From Hyaloperonospora brassicae (Eukaryota > Oomycota > Peronosporomycetes > Peronosporales > Peronosporaceae), in the NCBI GenBank assembly GCA_947650285.1, contig CANTFL010000059.1, positions 1 to 64,000 of the forward strand: a DNA stretch of 64,000 nt. The letters are read 5' to 3'. Numbering within the stretch: position 1 is the first letter of the stretch; every line of letters begins with the position of its first letter. Made by a program: the position numbers and the translations under genes. The notes beneath the pieces were generated by a model that was not told the origin of the DNA, did not search any database, and was given only the letters and a program-made list of their open reading frames with translations. Below, one piece after another: positions 45,192 to 54,263 of this stretch.

Positions 45192-46124
45192 TTACTTTGC
45201 AAGAAAGCTGCAATGTCGAGACCGATAAACGATAAACGTGTCATCTAAAACTTCAAGAACTATCTGCACACTTGCCACAACATCGAGCTTCGCGTAAGTG
45301 TGCACAAAGAAGCAGTACGGGTCGAAGCAGCTGACGGAGCAGGTTGGCAGCGAAGGGCGACTGAGCAGAGGCACTCTTACAGGTATGTGTAATGGCACTG
45401 ACCGCCCCAGCGTCTACGTGTAAGACCGTGACATCAAGACAATGCTCATGCTGGAAAGCGAGGTGAAGTCTGTGCTCGTCGCCGCAGCGGCAAAGACCTC
45501 GACGTTCATACCCATTCATCCTCTTCTGTCGGCTCTTCAGTGCGATACTGCTCATTTTCACTAAACTGTGTCAGTTCCGCAGAGCTCGACTGCCACTCGC
45601 ACTTGTACTGGACAAATCTCGACGACTCATACGCTCGTCTACAATGATCGAAGACGTCGATAGAACTCATTGGCGTGACGCAGAAAGTCACCGGATGAGG
45701 AGCAGTACCCGTTGGGAATCAGCTGACACGACTGCCACAGTTTTGCCATCACTCAGTCCCGACATCGCGATTACAGCCACAGTCGAGAGCGTCCGTAGCT
45801 GGGCGGGAGTCGGACGCAACTGTACGCGTCAGTTACCGGGTTGTGGCGAAGAATGCTGGACATGAAGACTGCATCGCACAAGCCGCGATCAATGCACCAT
45901 CGAGTCAAGGTGGTACCTACACGCGTCACACCCAGTTTCTCGACACAGGAGGTCCCTATGCTGCAGCTTGTGATCTCAGTGGAAAACCTGTGCAAATGCC
46001 AGTGGGCGAAGCGCTCTAGAGTCTCAACGAGCGTGTACATCGTGATCGGTCGCTTCACCGGATAGCCGTACTCTCTTTGCCGTAGTAATTCCCACCACGA
46101 TCGGTATCCGCTGCGAAAGCGCAT
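45192..46124 (-). pseudogene. Possible decayed or highly spliced gene of unknown family
   Basis: Read on the minus strand, successive segments in changing frames look protein-like. The first (46124-45845) starts MRFRSGYRSWWELLRQREYG and ends at CGCCACAACCCG before a GTAACT donor. A second (near 45740-45660) reads SCQLIPNGYCSSSGDFLRHA. A third reads VFDHCRRAYESSRFVQYKCE and ends EEPTEEDEW before GTATGA. The last (to 45192) includes SVSCFDPYCFFVHTYAKL and VLEVLDDTFIVYRSRH. Frame changes could be introns or decay; at least one shift near 45655 has no splice signals I can see. I cannot assign a family. Confidence 0.3.
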
Positions 46125-47429
46125 TGTCTGCTTGCTTCGATGACATGGTGTCGTGCAGCCATTGTGACAAGGTTGATCGAACGGGTTTGCTATACGCTGG
46201 GTAATGCTACGTGGACCTCAAGCAGACACAACTGCGGTGGCCATGTCACCCCGCTCTAAGTGTTGCACAGCACATATCCATGCGGATGACAGCTCGTCGC
46301 CGTACGATACACGAGCTTCACAGAGGGTGCTGGGATTGACGTAAGTCTCTATCGCAACACTCACAAAGAATGAATCTCGTTACGTTATCGACTCTACCAG
46401 TGACACGAATGAACCGATGCGCACCTCTGTTGCTTGCTGTTGTCTACAAAGTCAGTGACAAAACGTCATGTGGTAGACGCGTTTAGACAGTTCTGCAACA
46501 TGGCACTACCTCATGAACAGCACAGTGCCGGCGGTCCAGAGCGACGGTCCACTTACGGTCAGCTGAGAGTAATGGGACACACACTTTGGCATAGTATTAC
46601 ATGTCCTATCGCAGACCCTGAGCTTTCCATGTGTACCGCAGCATTTGCTATCTGCGCTGCTGTTAGCTCGGACGAAGATCCGTTTCCAAAGCATTCGACA
46701 AGTCGTCGTGACAGTAGGAGGACGCTACTAAGAACTTTTGTCTGCGTCGGCGTCTGTCCTTACAAGATCCGACGTTGTCCCACTTGTCCCTCGCAGCTCT
46801 ACACGACTGCTTTGTGTCCAAAGAGAAACGCGCTCGCTGGAAAGCGGTTGTCTCGCATACACTGGACGTCATGGAATTCTAAAACGGCAACACCTCTGTG
46901 GACCTCTTGGTCTGAAACGGATCGAATTTCGTCTTCTGCCTCATGCGCGTGCCTTCCACAGGACGAAGCTCGAGATCTGCGCTCGCTATGGACGGCGCTA
47001 CAAGGAACCAGCGCTCCGAAAGTCACCGATCGCGATCTTCAAAGGTATTGGCACCCGCCATGGGACAGTCGAGGTGGTTGTGGTTGCTGTCGTAGAACTA
47101 TAAGCGTCGAATCTTTTCTCGTCGCGGTCTCAATTTGCTGCTCTTGCACGTTCTCGCCCATTCAGTGAATCGAATCTCAACTGCGTTACACTGACGTAGA
47201 TTGCCACAGCCAACCGTCGACATGTGGGACACGTGCGAGTCTACAAGATGACCGAAAGCGAGCACAACGAGCGTTGCGCATGTGATTCGTACGCCGAGCA
47301 ACGATCGCATCTACCCGCTTGCGCGACAATCGGCACAGCTAAGTCTCACGCCAACGACAGGTTGAGTCTTCTTGTCAAGCGTACGCGGCAATACTTCGTT
47401 TGCAGTGCTCTGTCACTTCTCAGACGCTC
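46125..47429. other. Gene-poor stretch, unassigned open frames
   Basis: A 244-codon frame (46434-47168, plus) is the longest, but other frames on both strands are nearly as open and none shows domain motifs, so I do not call a gene. Confidence 0.4.
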
Positions 47430-47920
47430 GACTATTTCTCGACACGGAACACCCTGTCATGGTACCCAAAGGCTGTAGAGTGTCCCCTGCGGTAACTTGT
47501 GAATTCGACGGACGCAGGTTTTGATGATCCAGAAGAGGTCAACACGTACCGGATTGTTGTGCGGCAGATACAGAAGTTTACGTGTTCAATCGATCGGAAG
47601 CAGACCGTAGCAAACAATTGGAACGTCACCACTCCAACAAGCCAAACTAGCCAGAACAAGACAGGGCATTGACCCTTGTGTCTTAATGTACCGGTCTTCA
47701 GAACGTTGACAACCCTCTTTGCCTTTGGGTCCCGGACGGGTTTGGCAAGGCGGAAATGCATCGCTTTTTTCATGAAGTTTCTGCGTTTGTGGAACTCATA
47801 GTGTATCTTCTAGAAGACAACGATCCGTCACACATTACAAGTAACCTGGAGCTTGCCAGTGTCAAGCAAGGTACGGCCTCTTTCATCATCAAAAGGCAGC
47901 TAGATCCGGTAGACTGATGC
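47430..47920 (+). pseudogene. Fragments of coding-like sequence, unknown family
   Basis: Two plus-strand segments in different frames read like protein: near 47507-47671 a stretch with DDPEEVNTYRIVVRQIQKF, ending in a stop, and near 47699-47918 a stretch with PLCLWVPDGFGKAEMHRFF and VSAFVELIVYLLEDNDPSH, ending in LDPVD and a stop. Neither has a good start codon. They may be exons of one gene whose splice sites I cannot define, or a pseudogene. Confidence 0.3.
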
Positions 47921-47931
47921 CGGCCGACATC

Positions 47932-47950
47932 ATGTCGGCCTTTACGCAGC
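47932..47950. repeat. Perfect 9-bp inverted repeat
   Basis: GGCCGACAT (47932-47940) and ATGTCGGCC (47942-47950) are exact reverse complements around a single C. It lies just past the stop of the coding-like fragment ending near 47918, where a hairpin could mark a former 3' end. Confidence 0.85.
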
Positions 47951-49868
47951 GCTATCGCCGCTAGCATCTGCGAGAGGCGATCGAGTGCGACTCGCGTGGG
48001 TCGGCCAGCAATATCTGCCAAGTTGGTCGGTTTATCGACACGCGATGTTCGGTGACCTCCTGAACAAGATCTCGGCCACCATCATTATCAATGATTCGAC
48101 CACACAGGGTTGTTGCTGTGCTTGCGTTCGTCCTCCGCGTAGACAAGGAGGAACAAACATGGCTCAAAAGAGATTGAGAGGGCGGGTAATAGCCAGAGCG
48201 AGAGCTAGGAACTAGCTTAAGCAGCGGCGTGTTTGAAATCCCATGTCAATTTATAGAGCGTCTTGATCGCATCGAAGAGCATGAGTGAGAGTGCGTGGCT
48301 GGGCTGACCAAAGGTGAAGTTCTGGAAGGAATTCAAAAGGCAAAAATACGATGGGTAGACCAAGCAGTGGATCAATGGGACATGCGGCACCTGTCCTGGG
48401 AGAGGTGTTGAAGCCATAATGATCGACGTCCTACGTGATACCTGTTCCCCGGTCAGGTTGATCCGACGACGTCATCGGACTACTGATAGCGTGTTTTGCA
48501 ACGTTCAACTCGGCATTCGCGTTTGTATCCGGCGTCCGTTAGCATTTGCTTGTAACTGAAGGTGCTTGTTCTCACTGGCAAAGATGTCCAAGAATGACGA
48601 TGGTGCTGGTGCGTTGTCCTATGCGCTGGTGCTGTAACGAGATAGATCCTACAAAGTTGGTCGTACAGAATGTAAAGTTGCCCGTTCCGGTTGTGGCCGA
48701 TCGCCCACCTTCGCGGCCATAGAACGGGTTCGGGCGACATCCGCTTCCGTTCCCTATCGGAGCTTACAACTCCACGGAGGTAAACTTATCGAATGGAGTA
48801 CTTGCCATACCACTCGCCCGCGTTTTATGCGCCAGGAAAGATGCCTCAAGACTGAGTCTATCGTTGCAGGAAAGAAACCGGACCCACACTCAGTTGTCTC
48901 GCTGCACATGGAAAACGTCATGTAAGAGCAAAAGCTTCGTGCTGGCTGTGGACAATGGATTCGTATCGGTTGGTGTACACCGTGTTGCCCCTTGTCCAGT
49001 ATGGAGGGAGCAACGGCGTACCCTGGCGTTTTGCTTGTCTGGACTTTCCCAGCAGACTCGCGCGTGGTTTCGTTGGTCGATTCGCGTGCGACGAAAGTCT
49101 CCCGCGGGTCCCTATCGCGCGTTCCCATCCGCGTCCCCTCCATGACGACCGATTGACGACAGGTTGGACAATCATCGGAGACCGTTGGTACCATGGCAGT
49201 GTGAATTGTGAGAAAAGCATCGAGCTTTGACTCGCATCTCGGAGCGCATCTCGCCCCTCGAGTCCCATCGATGTCATGTCCCGGAGCTGATGTCTCCAGT
49301 ATAACTGGTCCTGGAGAAAGGCGCTTACCGGTTGGCCTTGTCGTGGTCACGTTGTTGACCCGACAGATGGCGGGAAAGAACGATCGTTGCTTGGTACTGT
49401 GTGATAGAAAGGGAAAAGCTGGCGGTTCGGCTACGATCCATTGGGCCGTCCGTCGCTTTGTGTGTCTACGATGACAGTGCACGGGGTCTCTGTACCCACT
49501 GTGCTGCACTGCACCTTCAAGGATTCTGCGCAGCTCGCACACGAGGTGGCTGCACTATTGTCACACACGAACGGTACTCGGCGGAGCTTTGCCAAGCAAA
49601 ACAAAACGAAATGCAGACGAGCCGACGGCGGCACTCGCTCCGACTTGCTGCCATGTGTGTGAGCCCCCCAAGACTTCGGAATGATGTGAGAGGGCCCGCC
49701 GATTCTTGTGAATTGGCTCGGCACCTTCAGGTCCAGTGAGGTCACATTGAGCGCGCGACTTGGCGGCTGCTCGGCCTCGTGTGACGAGTGACGACTAGCG
49801 CACGATAAAGAGACTGGCTACATGGAGCGAGATAAATTACATAGATACTCCTCTATCGTCTGTTGTCG
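47951..49868. other. Gene-poor stretch, unassigned open frames
   Basis: A 262-codon minus-strand frame (48754-49542) overlaps long plus-strand frames in all three registers, which is a base-composition effect rather than evidence for a gene. No motif is recognised. Confidence 0.4.
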
Positions 49869-50441
49869 TTACAGGACCCGTTGGCGCTTGATCGCGCCAG
49901 CCCACGAGATCGGAGCGGCCGTGCAGCGGTCCGTCTCGACGGCGTTGTGCTTGCTCCACAGACGAGTCAGCATCGCTTCCTCTTGTTTACGACGAATGTA
50001 GCTGCTGTGCACCGGTAAGTTGGCGACCGCAAGGCGTTGGGGGGTGCTCGACACAGGGTCCGTGAACAAACTCGGGTCCAGCTCGTTCAGAAACTCGTCG
50101 AGGCCCCGGATGAGCACGCGCTCAGCGCTCTGCCCCTTCACCGGCTGTGGCCGTTGTTGCTGTTGTTGTTGCTGCTGCTGCTCGAGCTGGTGCTTGCGGT
50201 CGAGAAAGTCCTGGATCTCTTCGTAGTAGCTGCACGAGCGACTGTCGTGCACGCCGAGCAGTTGGCTCGAGACGTCGTCCAGGCCCCCAACCTGTGCGCA
50301 AATGTACTGCTGCACGTGGTCCATGTCGGCGCGATACTGCTGTTCTTTGGCGGGCGAGACGAACTGCAGCGGGCGACGCACGACACGACGGGTCAATTGG
50401 GACCTCTTGTTGTTGACACTGCTACTGCTGCTGCTGGTCAT
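49869..50441 (-). CDS. Unknown protein with polyglutamine run
   Basis: A single exon; the proposed ATG at 50441 (MTSSSSSSVNNKRSQ) gives 190 residues, and an in-frame ATG at 50492 would add 17. After a Ser-rich and Arg-rich start there is a helical region (ADMDHVQQYICAQVGGLDDV, then SCSYYEEIQDFLDRKHQLE), then a Gln run coded by CAA/CAG at about 50150-50182, then ERVLIRGLDEFLNELDPSLF and a basic end (AGAIKRQRVL). I do not recognise the family. The helical parts on either side of the Gln run, and the lack of stops, support a real protein. Confidence 0.6.
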   Translation of the reverse strand: MTSSSSSSVNNKRSQLTRRVVRRPLQFVSPAKEQQYRADMDHVQQYICAQVGGLDDVSSQLLGVHDSRSCSYYEEIQDFLDRKHQLEQQQQQQQQQRPQPVKGQSAERVLIRGLDEFLNELDPSLFTDPVSSTPQRLAVANLPVHSSYIRRKQEEAMLTRLWSKHNAVETDRCTAAPISWAGAIKRQRVL

Positions 50442-50814
50442 CGCTTTCGGTAGATGCGGTGGCACTCGTGTACTGGAGACGGTCAAACCCAAAATGACAC
50501 CGAGTTGGGGTCGGCATGTCGTCTTATTACGGCAGTTTTGTATACATGTCAGACCCCGACCATCACGTCGCTGACGACGCGACGACCAATTAGGGCCGAT
50601 CCCTGAGGGACAGTAGTGGATTCTTTCGGCGACCGTTTCCGGAAGAAGAAGAAGAGGAGGAGGGGAGCAGTTGTTGATGTTTCGATCAGCCTGTCACACC
50701 TAATATAACGCGTTTTGGTGATTGCATCGTATGTAACAGGATTTGACATCCACCCGTCGAGGTACTTCCTGGTGTTCGAACCCGGCCGAACGACTGCGTT
50801 TCGACGCGGTGGGC

Positions 50815-51351
50815 ATGGGGCATAAGAAGATCAAGTACGTTTGCGTAACCACAACCTCTTTGTGGACAGCGAGCTGCATTATTCTCGCGCGCGCAGTGGC
50901 TCCTTCCAAAGTAAGCATCACAGCGACGACGAAGTGGACGACAACGACGAGGCTGAGGCTTTTTTGACAAGTGAGCGACCGCAGCGCTAACTGAATTCAA
51001 TCAGGAAACTATGGGGTGGATCACTCGTAGCGCGAGGCTACCACGTGCCAGTGTGTTGCAACTGCATATCGGTGCAATTGCTGTTGTCCGCTTGTGGCGC
51101 GTACAGTGCTCATTCTCAATCTTCGAGCGGTTGATTACGTGGACAAGCAAAGACTGTACGACATCGCCGAGCCCTGTCGTTCGAACACGTTTGTGCTAAT
51201 CTCCACCTCCACTTCCGGTTGATTACCTTTACAATACGACCTCTTCGCTCGTAAGTGGCGCCGAGAGGATCGAAAACTGACGACGACGACGACGTCGAAA
51301 CCGTTCTTTGATTCGCTGAAATTTGCTGTACCAGGAGCTCTCATTCGCTGA
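50815..51351 (+). CDS. Possible small acidic protein, four exons, just upstream of pantothenate kinase
   Basis: Proposed exons are 50815-50834, 50897-50970, 51107-51192 and 51256-51351, giving 91 residues. The first donor (GTACGT) is strong and the first two introns have good acceptors (GCGCAG, GTACAG); the third donor (GTGCTA) is weak, although it skips an in-frame stop at 51220. The product starts MGHKKINGSFQ, has an acidic run (SDDEVDDNDEAEAF), then LILNLRAVDYVDKQRLYDIA, and ends SLKFAVPGALIR. The family is unknown. Its stop lies 34 bases before the pantothenate kinase ATG, which is tight even for oomycetes, so it might instead be upstream exons of that gene. Confidence 0.35.
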
Positions 51352-51385
51352 AAAAGACCGAGGCACCGACCGTGTTCAAGCCCAT

Positions 51386-53161
51386 ATGGCGGATCGCAAC
51401 GGCGTCAAGCGCGTGGTGCTGACCAGCAGCTTTCTGGTCTTCTCTTCCATCGTAGCGTTCATCTGCGTGGAGCGGAAGCGCCACCGCCAGCGGATCTGGC
51501 GGCAGCGGATGGCGTACAAGAAGCTGTCAAAGTCGTACGAGAAGCGAATTTTCGCACCACTTTTGTAAAACAAACTGACCGCGTTTCGATATTATCATCG
51601 CGTTTCGAATTTTGGCAGATCGGACTTGGGGACATCGTTTGGCTTAGACATTGGTCGACATTTAGAAATAGACTTTTCGAGCGTATAAAGCGCGTTCGAC
51701 ACGGACAAAAGCGTGCGCTAATTGTCATCTGATGCAGGGGGGACACTGGCCAAGATCGTGTACTTTGAGCACCACGGGGCGAGCAACGACAAGCGGTCGC
51801 GCTCGGCTTCGCTGGATGGAGCAGCCAGAGAGATGAACAAGTTCCTGCGCGAGCATCTGTCGTTTGGCTCCACGGGCGTGCAAGACGTGCGGCTGAAGGC
51901 GTACTCGACGATCCTCAATGGGGTGCGATTTCTATCGTCCGACTGTTTGGCGTCGTCGAGTGATATGTGGTTCTAAAGGGTATGACAATGTGCAGGTTTT
52001 CCATTTTATGCAGTTTGAAAGCAGTCGCACTCGAGAAGCGGTCGAGTTTATCGTGACGAATGGGATTCATCAGTCGCTGAGGATCTTGCCGTGTACGGGC
52101 GGCGGGGCTCACAAGGTCGAGTTTTTGTGCTATGGATCAATGACTTCTTACCTGATGCTGAAGTGTATAATTGGCGTCGGCTGACATGCGTGCGGTGACT
52201 GCTTTCTGGGTGCAGTATGGACATGTGTTCAACGAAATCGCAGGGATTGAGCTGGAGAAGTACGACGAGATCAATTGTACCATTTTGGGGCTGCATCTCC
52301 TGATCACGACACTGCCGGACGAAATGTACACTTTTGAAGTACGTGTCTTTCTCGCGAGCGCTGTAGAAACCAGCTGAGATGTGAGTTTCGGTGTTGCCGT
52401 GCAGGTCGTTGATTTTAATTCCCTAGCGGCTTCGCGAGCAAAAACGATCCCACCGGATGCAGACACAAACGTGTATCCATATCTGGTGGGTGTCTTCGCT
52501 TGCCAGTGTGTGCATAGTGTTGATGGACCTTGGCTAACTTGGCGGCTGTTTGCAGCTTGTCAGTATTGGCTCCGGTGTTAGTGTGCTGTATGTGAAAGGA
52601 CCGGAAGACTACGAACGTGTTAGTGGTAGCAGCATTGGCGGCGGCACGTACTGGGGTCTCTGTCGCCTACTGACTCACTGCGAGTCGTATGACGAAGCGG
52701 TAGATTTGTGCGTCAGTGGATCCAATGAGTCGGTCGACATGAGTGTGGGAGATATCTACGGCGGAGCATACGACAAGTTTAATTTGCCGGCGTCGACGGT
52801 CGCCAGCAGTTTCGGCAAAATGATTTCGGTCTCTCGGGACAGCGTGAGCGATGCCGACCTTGCGCGGTCGCTGTTGGTTATGGTTACCCAGAATATCGGC
52901 CAGGTCGCCTTCCTGAACGCAACGCTGTACAAGACCAAAAACATCTTTTTCGTAGGTAACTTCCTCCGACACAACAAAATTTCGTCCAGAACTCTGGCGT
53001 ATGCAATCAATTTCTGGTCAAAGGGAGCGATGGAAGCGCGCTTCTGCAAGCACGAAGGCTATCTCGGGGCACTTGGGGCGTTCGTGCGGCACGCGGAGGT
53101 AACAAATGCTCACGGTGAGGAGTTTGTGTCCGCGACACGAAGGACACGGCCGATGGCCTAG
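51386..53161 (+). CDS. Type II pantothenate kinase with N-terminal membrane segment, seven exons
   Basis: Exons are 51386-51564, 51619-51653, 51738-51922, 51996-52115, 52216-52338, 52405-52485 and 52556-53161, giving 442 residues; introns are 54-100 bases. The second exon is only 35 bases and supplies SFGLDIG, which the next exon completes to GLDIGGTLAKIVYFE, the ATP-binding motif of eukaryotic (PANK/Fumble-type) kinases. Later motifs are LPCTGGGAHKYGHVF, DTNVYPYLLVSIGSGVSVL, and GGGTYWGLCRLLTHC with DIYGGAYDKFNLP. The enzyme makes 4'-phosphopantothenate, the first step of CoA synthesis. Unusually, residues 10-28 (VVLTSSFLVFSSIVAFICV) form a hydrophobic segment followed by a strongly basic stretch (ERKRHRQRIWRQR), a signal-anchor pattern. 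The last ten codons after a possible GTAACA donor at 53100 may be intron. Confidence 0.88.
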
Positions 53162-54263
53162 ATACCACTGTCGTGCACGGATGTAGGAACAATCCATTCG
53201 CTTTGCTCTCAGCTGCTGCCACTGCAAGTGTGCAATACAATGTTGACCATTGCAACGATTCCTGCTTCCTACGATACGTACGACAGCTTGTATGAGGAAC
53301 CGACACGACGTAAAGAGCATAGTATAGCACACGTTACACTGTGCTACAAGTCAACAGAGTGAGAGATTACGTACGGCACAATGAATACGATATCACCTAT
53401 TGCTTCCACTATGCCGATGCCGAACGCATTGTCCTTGAGCCGTATGCTGGGCCGAAGTGTCTGCAGATACTTCTTCAGAGGTGCATAGCAAACGACTCTC
53501 GTCGATCGTGGGCTCTATAATGATTCAATTCCGGATATTGGCGCACCTGTCAGCGTATTGATAGCAATGTTTGGATCGCTAATGGCTGGATTTTTTCTTG
53601 CGATGACAGCTGCGAAGGTGGCATCTTGTCATCTATCTGGGCGCACGTGCGACGGTAGTGAGGGACTTGAGGTCAACGACATCGTTGGGTGGGTGTTGAA
53701 CGATCTTGACCATCGCCACTGTACTTCAACGTGGGCGGGTGTGCTGCACAAAAATGACATCAACCTCAATACTTGCGATTGATGTATCCTGCGCAAAAGA
53801 TTCGACCGTGCTCTGGATAGTTTGTTCTCACGACGCCATGTGCGCTGCATGGTTTGACTAGCGGTCGCTCAAGAACTTGTAGCAACTTCGAATGCGGCCA
53901 TGGAATGCATACTCGATTCAGCACATTGCGGTACTTCCTACACTTGTGTCCAGCACCTTTCTGTGTCAACTCTGCTGAGCACAGGAGATTGTGTGCAGTA
54001 AAGCCAGACGCTTGAAACGAATCGCGCTAACGAAGAAACGAGGTCATGATCCATAGTCGGTAAGAAAAGCAGCAGACAACCACGTTCATTCGTTGCGAGA
54101 TCTTGCTGGTCACAAATGTGTGAGACGTAGAACCGACGATGATGGTGATGATGATGATGTTCCTGAGCTATCGTGGCTCGAGAAACACACTCGTCGTAGC
54201 CCTGATTCTTGCAAAGCCTGATCGGTAACAGCCTCGTCGGTGCTGAGATTTCGGCCTCCCCCA
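53162..54263. other. Intergenic between convergent genes, with one candidate small secreted frame
   Basis: Apart from the small frame at 53567-53782 no gene is supported. A GATGATGATG-type run lies at 54135-54160. Confidence 0.45.
53567..53782 (+). CDS. Candidate small secreted Cys-containing peptide
   Basis: An intronless frame of 71 codons starts MFGSLMAGFFLAMTAAKVAS, which resembles a signal peptide with cleavage near Ala18 or Ser20, followed by a short mature part with four Cys (HLSGRTCDG, then HRHCTSTW, then NLNTCD at the end). No RxLR or other effector motif is present. A chance frame of this size is quite possible. Confidence 0.25.
   Translation: MFGSLMAGFFLAMTAAKVASCHLSGRTCDGSEGLEVNDIVGWVLNDLDHRHCTSTWAGVLHKNDINLNTCD

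Noticed and set aside
46434..47168. 244-codon plus-strand frame as a gene
   Set aside because: No motif, poor composition, and a competing open frame in another register; kept only as part of a gene-poor stretch.
48754..49542. 262-codon minus-strand frame as a gene
   Set aside because: All plus-strand registers over the same bases are also largely open, and no domain or start context supports it.
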